From positions 4,030,001 to 4,094,000 of the forward strand of contig OZ234494.1 in the NCBI GenBank assembly GCA_965153455.1: DNA of 64,000 bases, written 5' to 3'. Position 1 is the first letter of the stretch. Each line of letters opens with the position of its first letter. This DNA comes from Sphagnum compactum. Lineage: Eukaryota > Bryophyta > Sphagnopsida > Sphagnales. A program made the position numbers and the translations under genes. Positions 48,501 through 60,405 of the stretch are shown one piece after another. The notes beneath the pieces were generated by a model that saw nothing but the letters and a program-made list of their open reading frames with translations, did no database searches and was not told the DNA's origin.

Positions 48501-50738
48501 CAGAGTACTGACAATGAACACATCCTGTCAACTCCAGTGCTCATGCTTGAATTCCTCATGCATTGCCTGTCCCACTCAAATTCCTCCTTGTTATGTGAAA
48601 GCAGTTTCCTCAATGGCAGTCCCCCAAAAACACAAGTTACAAGGACAGGTTAATGACATGAGGAATGCTAACTCTACGGTATGGACTGCAGGATTGGGTT
48701 GACATTGATTTTGGAATATCTGAGGGTGTGGATTTCATAGCTGTCTCGTTTGTCAAGAGCCCTGAGGTCATCAAGCATCTGAAGAGCTATGTCAAGGCCC
48801 GGGCACCTGACAGGTATTCAATTTTCATGTTATCATATGACCATGCATATGTACATAAGGATGAGCTGGCTGCACTTGGACATCCTGAACAATATGCTCT
48901 GTTTGGTTTGCAAGTTCACTCCTTTGAGTCACAGCACATGTAGTTGAGGAAGTCTTAACCATTTTTCAATTCACTGGGATCCTAAGTGAACCAATGACAT
49001 GTCTTTCACAACTCGATTCACGAAGGAGCAAATTGCTCCTGGTGATTCTTTCTAACTTGCTTATGTATGTGTGTTTTTTATTGTTTCTCTGTTCTAGTTT
49101 GTCCCTTCTGTGTTCTTCCTTCTTCTTGGCTCTGTAAGGCCTTATCTGGAAGTCTTTCTTTGACTTGAAGGAAAAGTTTTAACCTTGTTCTGGCTTTCTT
49201 AATCATGAGTATGGAAATTTCTCAGTTCTCATAAGAGTTATTATTGCTTGCATGTGGGCTATCGGGGTATAGATCAATTGGTGTCTTTGCAAAGATTGAA
49301 GCATTTGAATCACTGAACTGCTTGGAAGATATTATCCGTGTGTCTGATGGAGCCATGGTAGCAAGAGGAGACCTTGGGGCCCAGATTCCTCTTGAGCAAG
49401 TGCCATCAGTTCAAGAAGCCATCATTAATGTCTGCCGGAGTCTCAACAAGCCTGTCATTGTGGCATCACAGCTTCTTGAATCGATGATTCAGTACCCAAC
49501 ACCCACTCGTGCTGAGGTCCTGCATTCTTCCATCTCTCTTTAAGAAATAATGATTAATACCAATTTATGATAAATGGTTATTGATTGTCCATGGTATGAT
49601 CTCATCATTCTGAAGCTCATTGACCACTCCTTGGTTATTGGGACTGAGATGGACAACTCCAATGTCAAATCAGAATACCTTGAGAGTGTTCAGAACTCCA
49701 GTCAAGTGTCCATGCCCTTCCTTGTAGGCTTGCATGAACAAGCAATTCATGTGCATATGCTGCCAATTTGGCATTTGATGCAGTAAATTGAAGGTAGAGG
49801 GATGTCCTATTTTGCTTGCCCTGATTTTCCCTGCAGAAGAAGTGTTGCTCAAAGTAGTGAGGAATCAAAAAGATGAGGAATGCTTCATTGCAGGAGACAA
49901 ATTCAGAGGTAAGGATAGAAACACAATGTTGAGAGTCTTACTGCAGAGCTAGAGATAGTATCCTGCAGAATGTAGATCACAAATGTCAACAGAGTGCCAA
50001 GGTTTGAGTATATGCTGGATTGAATACAGGTGGCTGATATATCAGAGGCTGTTAGACAGAAAGCAGATGCTTTGATGCTGTCTGGGGAGTCAGCCATGGG
50101 CCTCTATCCACAAAAAGCCCTTGATGTGTTGCGGGGAGTGAGCTTGCGCATGGAGCTCTGGTGCCGAGAAGAACATCATGGTGACAGATACCAGTTGCCG
50201 GAACTTTCTTCAGCACCTACTGAAAAGATTTCAGAGCAGATCTGTAACTCTGCTGCTCAGATGGGTAGGTGAATTTCATCCATGCTGTAACCATTGGCTC
50301 TACTGTTTACACATTTATGCAGATCTCTTTTGTTGCCGACTTTCATTCTGACTGTAATTGGAGTGTTGTGTCTTATCTTTGTTATGGACTGAATTAGAAT
50401 GATGTGGTGCAGCGGACAAACTGGGAGCTGATGCCATCTTTGTGTACACTAGGCGAGGCTATATGGCATCCCTTCTCTCACGAAATCGACCAGATTGCCC
50501 TATTTTTGCTTTCACAGAATCCCAGAATGTCAGGCAGCAAATGAATTTGCAATGGGGGTTGATTCCATTTCGCCTGGATTTTGGAGAGGATATGGAGAGC
50601 AATCTTCATCGAACTTTTGCATTGTTGAAGGCACGAGGTATGATGAAATCAGGTGATCTTGTGGTTGCAGTCTCTGATATTTCATCTGCTTCACAGACAG
50701 CCATGCTGCAATCAATTCAGGTTCGCAAAATTCCATGA
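45599..50738 (+). CDS. PKP1-like (PKp-alpha): Plastidial pyruvate kinase, alpha type
   Basis: Seven exons: 45599-46423, 47596-47737, 48018-48211, 48692-48813, 49273-49516, 50030-50264, 50413-50738; 695 residues, phases consistent. It catalyses phosphoenolpyruvate + ADP to pyruvate + ATP; in plastids this feeds fatty-acid synthesis, and the alpha subunit acts with beta subunits in Arabidopsis. The enzyme begins at about residue 190 ([14 protein letters not shown]), followed by [46 protein letters not shown], the catalytic-Lys strand FAKIEAFES (Lys 435), [16 protein letters not shown] (about 457-472) and MLSGESAMG (about 525-533). AQIPLEQVP in place of the usual VEIP-QK is typical of the alpha class. 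Residues 1-185 are a long, repeat-encoded N-terminus (Q7, K6, Ala runs) that includes the transit peptide. Homologues are about 600 residues; the excess is here and at the start of exon 2, where a downstream in-frame acceptor before GEEWFFTV would remove about 17 residues. Confidence 0.92.
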
Positions 50739-51487
50739 GACTTTGCAGCATTTGCCAGCCACAAATTTTGAGAAAGATACATCCTTTGGGGAGATTCTAG
50801 ATCCCACCCAGGGATTGGTTTGGCTTTGTCTGTGTTCTCCTTTCTGTACCATGTTGTTTCTAAACCTAAGCACCTTGCTGTAGTCAGAGAAAGTAACTGG
50901 AGGCTATAGATTTGACTGGCAAGAAGAGCAGATTGTGAACCCTTTGTATCTACAGTAGTGGGCTTCGGAGATTTCAAGCTCAGGTCACCTCGTTTTGTTC
51001 TGAGACAAAAGACTACTCTTAATTCCCCAATGTTGCATAATGCAGCTCTCAGAGATTGATAGCAGCTCCCTTTCTGTTGGCATTCACCCGTTGACAGAAT
51101 TCTCCTGGTGAATTCACTCAGAGTTTGAAAGTGAATCAGGATTTAGTAGAAGAACATAAACGCGTATGAGGAATTGAAACAATGAAAAGTTGGCAAGATC
51201 TCTCTTGTATTCTTGAAAATTCTCAATCTCTAGGGCGCATTCCACAGGTTTTGCAAAGAATTCTATGATCACCATTTGCCTCATGTTTGTTCATGATTTA
51301 CTCCTGAGCACAAATCAACTTTGTAACGCAGTGCAACCAGTGAAATTAAATGGATGATATCATGAACTATGCACACTTGCTTTTGAGTTTTGATCCGGTT
51401 ATCAAACCGGTTATTAATAGCCTACCAGTTGGGTTTTTAATTTTTGTACTACTCAGTTAAATTGGTAATCACCTTGTACTAAATCTA

Positions 51488-51529
51488 ATAACCTACCTGG
51501 ATTACCCAATTATCATCCAGGTAGGTTAT
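51488..51529. repeat. Perfect 15-bp inverted repeat
   Basis: ATAACCTACCTGGAT at 51488-51502 and ATCCAGGTAGGTTAT at 51515-51529 are perfectly complementary with a 12-bp loop. Related GATAACCTACC and GGTAACCTACC-like words lie on both sides (51,400-51,700). Confidence 0.85.
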
Positions 51530-51530
51530 C

Positions 51531-51532
51531 AA

Positions 51533-51586
<54 letters not shown>
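51531..51586. repeat. (CT)n(AT)n compound microsatellite
   Basis: About thirteen CT units followed directly by about fourteen AT units, adjoining the palindrome on its left. Confidence 0.95.
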
Positions 51587-51588
<2 letters not shown>

Positions 51589-53164
51589 CAGAAAAAATGA
51601 TATTTTAATTTTAATTTTTAAAAAACCCTATAACTGGTGTGTAACTGGCAATTATTAACTGGTTATTTGATAACCTACCCTTGTGTGTAACCAATGATTA
51701 TTACCCAAATTTTTCTCATAACTTACCCAACACCCTTTATCCGGCCAAGTTCTCGTAATATAAAACCTTAAGTGCAAGTCATCCTTTTTACAAAGGCAAT
51801 GGCCAAGCCTTGCTTTTTTGGCAAGTTATTAGCTTTAATTGATTGTACATCTATCTATCAAGGAAGGTTGTTTGTTTGTTTGTTTTCTACGTTTTGTTTG
51901 TCATGTTGAGATATCCCAATGCCCCAAACCATGGCCCTTCTTCCCCCATTGTACATACTTGTGATAACCATTGGAAAGCTCATGATGAATAGGGATGCGC
52001 ACACCAAAATCATGTCCTAATGTTTAGATCAGTGTGGGGGGCAAGTATCGAAAACTAGCCTTGGTATCAGTCGGGTATCATCTGGGTATAAGCCCTTGAA
52101 CACCTATGGATGCAAATTGATATCCGGATCCTTACAGAGTAGTTATGTGAGGATTCAACTCTGAAAACCTTACCCTCTTCATACCTTTCAAAATGTTGAC
52201 ACATGGGGTGGAGTAAAAGTGTGGAAAAAGGGGTCACGGGTACCAGGGTTAGTGCTAACTCACCCAACATTGGTTTAGACCTACTGGTTTAGACCTATGC
52301 TGCAAGAGTTATTGAATATTGAATACTTTTTCATTGAAAATTTCATAAAAATCAAAACTAAAAATGTGAGGGAAATCAGGACACACTCTTGGTATTGTTA
52401 GAAAGCCCTTAAATGAATGAGATTTTATGGAGGTGATTTCATAATGATTTTAGACCTCGCTTGCTTGCAGTAAGAGATATTAAACCCACCACCCCACTTT
52501 TTTGAAAACCCACCATGTTGCCAAGTTTCTGAAGTTCAAAAACAAATAAACATATAAGTAAATAGAAATAAAAATGAAAATGAAAATACAGAATTAAATT
52601 TTTAAAAATTGGTTCTCATTTAATATTATAAAAAATAAAAAGTAAATAGCATAAGGAACTTGTCAACATTTCCAGCAGATTCCTTTCAATTTCTGGGCCT
52701 GCAAGAATTCCGTGAACCAGCACCCACCAGCACACCATGAAGGATGGATGGTAAGTGGTCAGGAAACAGTTTTCTGTTGGGTTCCAGTTCCCTAGTTAAC
52801 CATGGTGGTTAGCTCGGTTGCATTTTTTAAAACTATCTATTTACCAGGTAGTCAAAACAGCCCTTACCTATGTATAAACAGCCTACTTACCTAATAGTTA
52901 CCTATTTTCCTACCTATCTACCTACATATGAAACCTATTTCCTACAAAATTGGTTACCAAGGTGAAACCAAATATTAACTCAGTTGAGGCTCATCCACAA
53001 CTGAGTAAAAACACACATCCAGTGAACATCCAGTGGATGGTGCACTGGTGGGTGCTGGTTCACTATGGCCATGACTGCTGGTTCAGTTAGGAGTTTGTCG
53101 AGGGAATCTTTTTCTTGAGAAAGGGCAGTTCCGTTAAGTTAACGATGAAACCCTCGCAAACTTC

Positions 53165-53510
53165 ATTAATTAATTAAGGGGGTGTGTCACCACTGTGGCC
53201 TTGCCATTTTACATTTAAAAGTATCTTACAAAGGCAAAAGAAGAATTATGGAAACTCAAATATTTCATCATGCAAAAATATAGTCTTCAAAAAAAATCCT
53301 CTAAAAAAAATCAAATTCCTTCGGATTATAACTCTATAACTTAACTCAAGTTTTTAACACAAGCCAAAATATCATCTTTCAAAACTCCTCACATAAAAAT
53401 AGACTTATTATTATTACCTAGGGGGGCCAAAATCCCTTAAGCTACTATACTCTATAATGAATCTAAACCCAATATCCTTAAGGGCCTTGGTAGTAGGCAA
53501 GGCCAACAAA
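53165..53510 (+). mobile_element. GTGGCCTTGCC repeat family, copy 4 (most complete)
   Basis: The left end GGGGGTGTGTCACCACTGTGGCCTTGCC and the right end GGCAAGGCCAACAAAGCACCCC are imperfect inverted repeats (GGGGTG-n-TGTTGGCCTTGCC when the right end is reversed). The length of about 340 bp and absence of coding capacity fit a MITE. Interior blocks match copies at 12, 13, 33 and 62 kb. Confidence 0.85.
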
Positions 53511-54519
53511 GCACCCCGCAACAATGAAAAAGAAGGAACAAATAGAGAGGACCAAAGTCCGAGCCCAAATGTTAACACTTTGTTTGGCCATGCCAGGACT
53601 GGGCCTTCACTGGGCTTTATACCTAATGGACAGAAATACGTGATTTTCAACCTCATAGGTATGTAAAATAGTTAGTAAGTTAAAGTTGAAGTATGAATTT
53701 CATGCTTTGGACTTGAAGCTCCCGCTGTAAGTAAGGGGAGGTAAATGATTCAATATTTCACTTATTTCAAAAATTTACTCCATTATTACACATCTCATTT
53801 TTTAATTCATTCATATGTAGTTTTTGTTTAACTACACTTATAATCTTATGTTAAGGAATATGAATTGTTATGTATAGAGTAATTGAAGTAATTCAAAATT
53901 CAATTATGTTCAAAATTGAGTAAAATTAATGTAAATACCAATGTTGTGTGAGTACTTGGGTGATCGAATTACTCAGGTTCTGTTTCAATTATGAATACCC
54001 ATAACCTAATCAAAATTGGGTATTATTATAGAACCATGTTGGAAGAAGAACCAAGGTTAGTTTAGGTTCCAAGAACCAGTTGAAAACCAACGTCTGCTTC
54101 CAAGGTTTCAAAAAAAATGGAACCAAACCAAAGTTCATTTCTTAAGTAGTGTACTTGAAAACCCTTGTTAGAACCAAATTGATTTTGTTTTTTAAATCTA
54201 GTTACAATTCTAGTCCTTGGTTTAGGCTGGGGGGGAGGTGGTTTAGGGTTTTTTGTTTTTTATTTTCTCATTTTCTCTCCACTATTTTCATTTTCTTTCT
54301 TCTTTATTCCTCATCCTTATTTATGGTTAGTGTTGCATTCGTCTTTTCATTTCAAAAACAAACACACATTGGATTTTCTTCATGGCATTCTTGGTTGTGG
54401 ATCATCTTCATGGGCTTCATTTTTCACATTGGTTTACATCTTCGCGAATGAGTATTTGTTTATGTTTTTCGCATGTTTTTTTTCAATTGCATTACCATCA
54501 CCTTCTTTTTTGCTCCTCC

Positions 54520-55045
54520 TAGTCATGACCACCTTGTTGGTCTTTTGGTCATGGTTCTCGACTTTCATCACCATCACTCCTTATTTATTCCTCCTAATGA
54601 TCACCTTGTTGGTCTCTTGGTTGTGATCGTTTTATTGGTCTCTTGGTCATGGTTCTTGCCGCTAATCATTGTCACATTTTTATGTGTTCCTCTTAGTCAT
54701 GGTCACCTTGTTGGTCTTCTAGTTGTGATTCCTCATTCATTGTCATTGCCCTTTTTTTAATCCTTGTAGTTGTGATCGCCTTGTTGGTCTTATAGTCATG
54801 GTTCCTATGGTTCATCGTCATCACCTTATTTTTTGATCATCCTAGTTGTGATGACCTTGTTGGTCTCTTAGTCATGGTTTTTCATTCATCATCATTGCCT
54901 TCTTCTCTACTTTTCCTAATCATAATTTCCTTATTAGTCTTTTAGTTGTGGTTTTTCACTCATCATTGTTATGTTCTTTTTTGCTCATATTGGTTGTGGT
55001 CACCCTATTGGTCTTTTGGTCACAATTCTTGATGTTCATCACTGT
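54520..55045. repeat. ~74-bp tandem repeat, about seven copies
   Basis: The core CACCTTGTTGGTCTCTTGGTCATGGTT is spaced 72-76 bp apart (near 54532, 54604, 54706, 54779, 54855, 54929, 55003), each followed by CATTCATCATCATTGCC-like sequence. One interval of 102 bp carries a partial extra unit. Copies are diverged. Confidence 0.85.
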
Positions 55046-55389
55046 TAGATTATTGTAATTAAAAATTTTAAATTTAAAAATGGTATACCCTCAAGGTCCT
55101 CAATTCAAATTAACTATTCATTAGATGAAAACCATGTCGTGTCCTTTGCTAGTATGCCTAACTTGAGCGTATTACCAATAGCTTGTTAGTTTAGTTTGTT
55201 GTTATGTTCCAACAAAAAAAATTATAAATTAAATATTACAAGTAACTCAAATATGTTGTTTGAAATAGTTCAATAGCCTTGCTTGATTTCTAATCTTCAA
55301 TTTGTAGCCAAGCGTGAAACTTTGGCCATCATATTGGTATTTGCATAAAAAATATTACCTATTAAAATTAATGAATTATTTCATGAAAA

Positions 55390-55870
55390 TCCATCCATGC
55401 CTACCTAGGGACCTACTTACTTAGGTTATGGGATACCCAAGGGTTATTTAGGATATTAAAAAAACCTACCTAGGGGGTTAGTTAGGGATTTATTGGGTTA
55501 AGGGATAACCAATAGTTGCTTAGGGTGTTATCTAGGGCTAGCTCATAATGTAATAAGGGGCTACATAGGCCTACCTAGGGGGCTATCTAGGATAAGGACT
55601 TTGAAAAGCTTACATATACATAAGGCCTAGTACCTAAAAAGCTACATAAGGATTACCTACGGAAACACCTAGGGGCCTACTTTAGTAATGGGATACTTAA
55701 GGGCTATTTAGGGCACTACATAAGACTTGATTAAGGACGATCTATAAAGACAACTAAAGGCCTACCTATGTTATGGCCTACGTAAGGGACCATAGGTAGA
55801 TCATATGTAGCCAACCCCTAAGTAGGTCCTACCTAGTTAGCCTCCTACCCTATGTGGCAATAACCTAGGT
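55390..55870. repeat. Degenerate CCTA/TAGG-rich tract
   Basis: Nearly 500 bp built of variants of CCTACCTAGGG, GGTTATTTAGG and CTACATAAGG with no fixed period. The CCTAGG palindrome occurs repeatedly. It looks like a decayed simple repeat expanded from a tetranucleotide. Confidence 0.75.
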
Positions 55871-56110
55871 AAACTATATAGTGTGGTTAGAATTGAAATT
55901 ATGGTAACCACTTGGGGGTGTTCATCTTTAGCTTTGAGGAATGATCTCCACTTTGGTACACTTTATGGATAGGTCAAAAGGGAGGATGAATGGGTAAAAT
56001 GACACTCAAAGTGCGCATAATTTTATGCATAACTTTATTATCTCATTTTTAAAAAAACTAAAATTTAAATGATGATACATATATAAATGGGCAATTAACC
56101 ATAACATAGA

Positions 56111-56135
56111 AATAATAATAATAATAATAATAATA
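56111..56135. repeat. (AAT)8 microsatellite
   Basis: Eight uninterrupted AAT units in AT-rich non-coding DNA. Confidence 0.95.
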
Positions 56136-56579
56136 TAGTCCCATTCATCATCTTCACAAAAGGTTATGATGTTAAAATTTCAAGGTTTAACCAAGTTAAC
56201 ACATGGTATATGTTAATCCAATGTGGAAAAAAATTTAATATAACGTATTTATTAAACACTTGGTATTAGTTATTAGAAGGTTCAATTAATAGATTAATAG
56301 TGAATTAATCTTAGTAATAAATGCCAAAAAAACTTTTAAAACAGTTGTAACTAATGTTTTAACTACTTTGAAGACTTGTAAAATGACTTGGAAAGATTTA
56401 TAGATATATATATATCATTTAAATATTTAAAAAAATAATTAAAATTCCGTAATGATGAAATATATTAATATGAAAATCTTCCAAATTAAACAATCACTTA
56501 AGGGGGCATATTTTGTTCATTATGTTATGTTTGGACCTTTAAACAACTTGCAAACTATAATAAAGAGCAAGGCAACAAT

Positions 56580-56720
56580 GATAACAAAAGAAAAAGAAAA
56601 AATGGTAGTGACATTGAATTGACTAAAGGGAATAGTGACAAGAGGGGTTTCAATTGTTACAAGTCAAAGAAGTGATGGGCACAATTGCCATGGGGATGAA
56701 TGTGACACCTTTTAGATGAT
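56580..56720 (+). pseudogene. Possible retrotransposon gag zinc-knuckle remnant
   Basis: Read across a stop and frameshift, the plus strand gives NSDKRGFNCYK-KK followed by a GTIAMG-like block, reminiscent of the CX2CX4HX4C knuckle region of Copia-type gag. Two of the expected Cys are missing, and no protease, integrase or reverse transcriptase segment lies nearby, so this is a weak call. Confidence 0.25.
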
Positions 56721-58094
56721 GATCAAGTTATGACGTCCAAAACCTAAAGGCCTTTGCAAAAGTGGCCACAATAGGATCAATTCACGATTGTTGATGTGGC
56801 CCTTGTTACATCAACAATTGTTGAAAGTGGGTAATTTCAACCTAGTGTGATGGCCCAAAATAACCTTAAGAGGTAGAAGACCCGTATTTGGAGGTGCAAA
56901 AATGTTAAAATTTTCCTTGAAAAAAACCTTGTTGTGACATTAAAACTTTGGGCATGCTTATGAGATAAATTGTTGCAATGTCAATTGATGCATTTTACAT
57001 CATCCATCAAAAAGAAGATTTTTTTATTTTTATGGGGGCATATAATACTTCTTAGGAAACATGAAAAACTATTAGGTCTTGTTTTCCCTTTTGATTCATT
57101 AATTCTAATGTTAAATTGACCATCAAACACCCTTGTTAACAAGCCTTGTCAATTTCCTAGACCTAACCATTGTTAATTCAATTAAGCGAATAGGGTTTGA
57201 TTGTTTTGAGTCCAAGTTAGCCCATGGCCTCTCAATTTTAGGTGTAATATGAAATTAAATCAATCTTTTTGGCACAACTGAACATTTTGAAACACACTAT
57301 AACTTTGGGCAAAAATTTTGCATGAAATTAGTGTTCATGCAACCCTTGCTTGACCAAACGTTATTGGTGCAACAATCATTTTAATGGACATCATCAAAAT
57401 ATGAAAGATGTTTTTAAAATTTGAGTTTCATAAAAGTAAACTTAAATTTTTTTTAAAACCTTGGACATGCTTCTTTTTTCTATAACTATAAGGGCTTTGG
57501 AGCAATGTTGCAAAGTCTTGACATGGAATAGAGGCGTTCAAACAATAAAATACCTCCATTCCTTGACTATTTGCATTTTTGCATTTTGTGTTGTTCATGT
57601 GTTTTCTAACACAAATTTTACATTGTCTGAATCATTCCACTCATTTATTAAGAGCATCTCCACTGCCACTGCACTAATTATCCCACTATTAATTAATTAT
57701 TGACATTTTTACCAACCTTCTAAAATTGGCCACTACCAAAAATAATTCTCATCCCCACCCATCATTTGCAAATCTTCATGTTAAATGAATAATGTGGGAT
57801 AATGCCTTGCATTGGTGATGCCCAATTGGGTTGCGTGTTAAACTTATGATTCTTTTCATGTTCTCTTGTTTCTTTGTAATTGGGTTTTAACACATTGTGG
57901 CATACAAATGGTGCACTTGGAGCTCTTTGAATTTTGTTTTGTGTAATGCAAGGATGCATGTGGGCACTTAAGCATTTCTTCCATCCAAAAATGCATAGTA
58001 GCCTTGTGAATGTTAGCATATGGCATTGCAATAGATGCCATTAATGAATATGGTTGTTTGGCATAAACCACCACCACAAAATGCTTGAAGCATT

Positions 58095-58695
58095 TTGTCA
58101 AAGCAAATCATAAGATTTTTGAACTATTGCTTGCAACAACCATTGCATCTTGATTTGGAGAAGCAACTCATAATCAATGCAAACAACGATTTCCTTGGGA
58201 TGCTTGCATTACTGGATTGTATGCGTTATAGATGGAAAAATTTCCACGTTGCATGGCATAAACAAAAATCTATTATTTAAAAAGCAATTGCTGATCAATC
58301 ATTGTGGATATGGCATGTTTATTTGGGGTTACACGAATGCAACAATAATTTGAATGTGTTTGACCAATCCCCTTTGGTTGCAAATTCCTTGCAAGGTCTA
58401 GGGAATGATGTCAACTTCATAGTGAATCAAAGGGTTATGGATGTTTCTATTTACTTATTGATGAGATTTATCCAAGGTGGTTGATTTTTGTTCAAATGAT
58501 CCATGAATTGCAAGGAAAGAAATGGCAACATTTTACAAAATGTTAAGAAAGCACATCAAAGGATGTCAAACATTGTTTTGGGGTTCTCCAAGCCAGATTT
58601 CAAGTTATTGCAAATCCCAATAAACAATGGAATAGAGAGGTGATAGCAAATGGGTCGAAACACACTCAAAGGAGCCACAAAGGGCGTTGGATGTT
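58095..58695 (+). pseudogene. PIF/Harbinger transposase (Plant_tran, DDE) remnant
   Basis: Conserved blocks in order and mostly in one frame: GMLALLDCMRYRWKNFHVAWH with the first catalytic Asp (LDCM), IADQSLWIWHVYLGLHECNNNLNVFDQSPL (the NDLNVL-SPL motif, its Asp replaced by Asn), GNDVNFIVN, PRWLIFVQMIHE, and SKDVKHCFGVLQARFQVIANP (the last acidic residue, normally Glu in KDVE-AFGVLQ, is Lys). At least two internal stops and two of three catalytic acids are lost. The N-terminal helix-turn-helix part is not readable. Confidence 0.85.
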
Positions 58696-59379
58696 AGATT
58701 CTATCATAAAAAAATAAAATGTATTTTTTTATATATCATTTGAAACCATGGTAATCATAACACATTATCTTTTTTTAACACGCATGAATGTCAAGAAACT
58801 CAAATTAAAATCCATATGATCAAATTTTAAGTTTTAGTTTAATTAAGGACTTTTGATGTGAAAATTTCTCATTAAAAATGACATTTTTACAAAGGATTTT
58901 CAAAGGACTTATATAATAAAAGTAAGTTAATGGTAAAAAAAATGAGATGATAATAACCTATTAGACACACTAAAAAAAATTCACAATTAAAAAAATGTGG
59001 AATTCTAAAATTCTACAATTTGAAAAAATGCTCACATTTAAAGTTTTCACAAATGACACAAATGCCATAAAAGTTGTTGATGCCCACTTTAGACTCAGAA
59101 ACAACCTCATTGAACACTTGTGAACATTTAAAGGCAACAACTTGCATTGAAAAATTTTAATTTTTTTACAAGCCTGGATGTTTTAATGCATGCCTATAGG
59201 TTTGAATGTCTATCTAAACGCAATATCTATTGTTTCTTCTTCTACTTGTGTGGTCTATGTACAAGGTTCAAAATTGTGGCAATGAATGTTTGGGGTGGTT
59301 AGAGTTGTGACCAAAACTTGTGTCTTTATCTTCAAATGCAGTCAAAGTTTTTGGAGTTTTTTACACCTTCATAACTTTA

Positions 59380-60055
59380 AAGTAGTCTCATGCCTCCTCT
59401 AAGACTAGTTGATATTCGTGCATGGTGAGCAATGTCATGGTTGTTTGGTCTTCCGGGATGATGATTTTCCTCAAGGTTGTTAAAGCCATGCTTGTAGTTA
59501 CCTGCATTGGAGTTTTAATAACAATTTTTTTGAACTTGTTCATTTTATTAGCCTCTTTAGTAGCTTTCAAGTCTTGAGGCCTTTTCTATGTGATCTCTAG
59601 GGAATTTGGATTTTCCAAGTTGTGAAGTATTTCTACTTCACCCCTTTTTACATACTTTGAATTTTTAAGGTTTCACAAGTGGTGTCTTGCACACATCTTT
59701 TCACATGTTTACCCACCATGGTGCGTTTTTGAAAAGGAGTTAATAATGTATAAAAATGAAAGACGAATGCTTTGGGTGTTTGCTTTTGTAAAACTCTAAT
59801 GGCTTTTACAATGTGTTTTCTTAGAATGTGCCAAATTCATTAAAAAAAACAATAGACCCATGGCAACCCACAAACTTGGAGACTTTGTGTTTAATCACCC
59901 CCCATTTTGATTCAAATTTCTTGTTAGTCTTTTTACAAATGTTGAAGGTTGATTATTGTAATGTTGTTGCACCATGTCCCAAAATGTTGTTGATTTTTGT
60001 CCATTGCTTAGTCATAAGGTCCTACAAAATGTGGAGATAGGATTTCCAAAGTTGA
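59380..60055 (-). pseudogene. Harbinger accessory SANT/Myb-like DNA-binding protein remnant
   Basis: On minus, from right to left, segments read FESKWGVIKHKVSKFVGC (about 59921-59868), KPLEFYKSKHPKHSSFIFIH (about 59793-59735) and KNAPWWVNM, then a tail with ATKEANKMNK (about 59570-59540) and PEDQTTMTLLTM (about 59452-59417). These match the trihelix/NAM-associated-like partner protein of plant Harbinger elements (consensus S-E-KW--I---V-KF-G, then HCW-LLKD-PKW and a K-AK---K tail). Four or more stops break it. This protein normally binds the element ends and brings the transposase to the nucleus. Confidence 0.75.
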
Positions 60056-60405
60056 CAATTTTCTTCAACAACAAAGTTTTTCCTCTTTTTTTTACTTTGT
60101 ATTTGATGTCACAAGAGGTGTGATGCATGAAATGCGCCAAGCTCTAAAGGCTTGATGGGTGCATTGACAAATTTGTGTGATGCCATGGCTTCTTCCTTAT
60201 GATGTCAGAAATGGTTAGATATTAGGTTTGGAAAAATTTAGTATCTTATGCAAAAGTGTCAACAAAAACACAAAAATATTATAGGTTCGGAAGACCTTAT
60301 TTTGGGTGGAAGCATTGGTGGGGTTCTAATTTTCAACTTTTTTCTTCTCACATGAAAGTTTACCATCGGGGAGGTGTTTACTATGATCCCACGGAGATGC
60401 CCTAA

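Larger units (their letters stand above)
50739..54520. other. Intergenic with repeats, no gene
   Basis: The first few hundred bases are the expected pyruvate kinase 3' UTR. It contains a palindrome and microsatellite at 51.5 kb, a possible divergent repB relative (about 51843-52470, with CTATCTATCAAGGAAGGTTGTTTGTTT and GTTAGAAAGCCCTT), CCTA-rich sequence at 52860-52930 and one GTGGCCTTGCC repeat. Confidence 0.5.
57652..60402. mobile_element. PIF/Harbinger transposon, two-gene type, inactive
   Basis: The element is 2,751 bp and is flanked on both sides by TAA (57649-57651 and 60403-60405), the target duplication expected of PIF/Harbinger. The left end GAGCATCTCC is mirrored by the right end GGAGATGCCC (one mismatch in ten); inverted similarity fades beyond. 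Inside are the transposase (plus) and the SANT/Myb-like accessory protein (minus), convergent, both broken. The ends match those of the MITEs at 14.9 and 22.4 kb. Boundaries are supported by termini, duplication and both gene remnants together. Confidence 0.85.

Noticed and set aside
54149-54760. Overlapping ~100-codon hydrophobic frames
   Set aside because: T-rich low-complexity sequence running into a tandem repeat; no start context, splice sites or family resemblance.
57762-58101. Minus-strand frames of 80-89 codons at the left part of the Harbinger element
   Set aside because: No resemblance to a known protein; the plus strand carries the transposase just beyond, so these are taken as chance frames.
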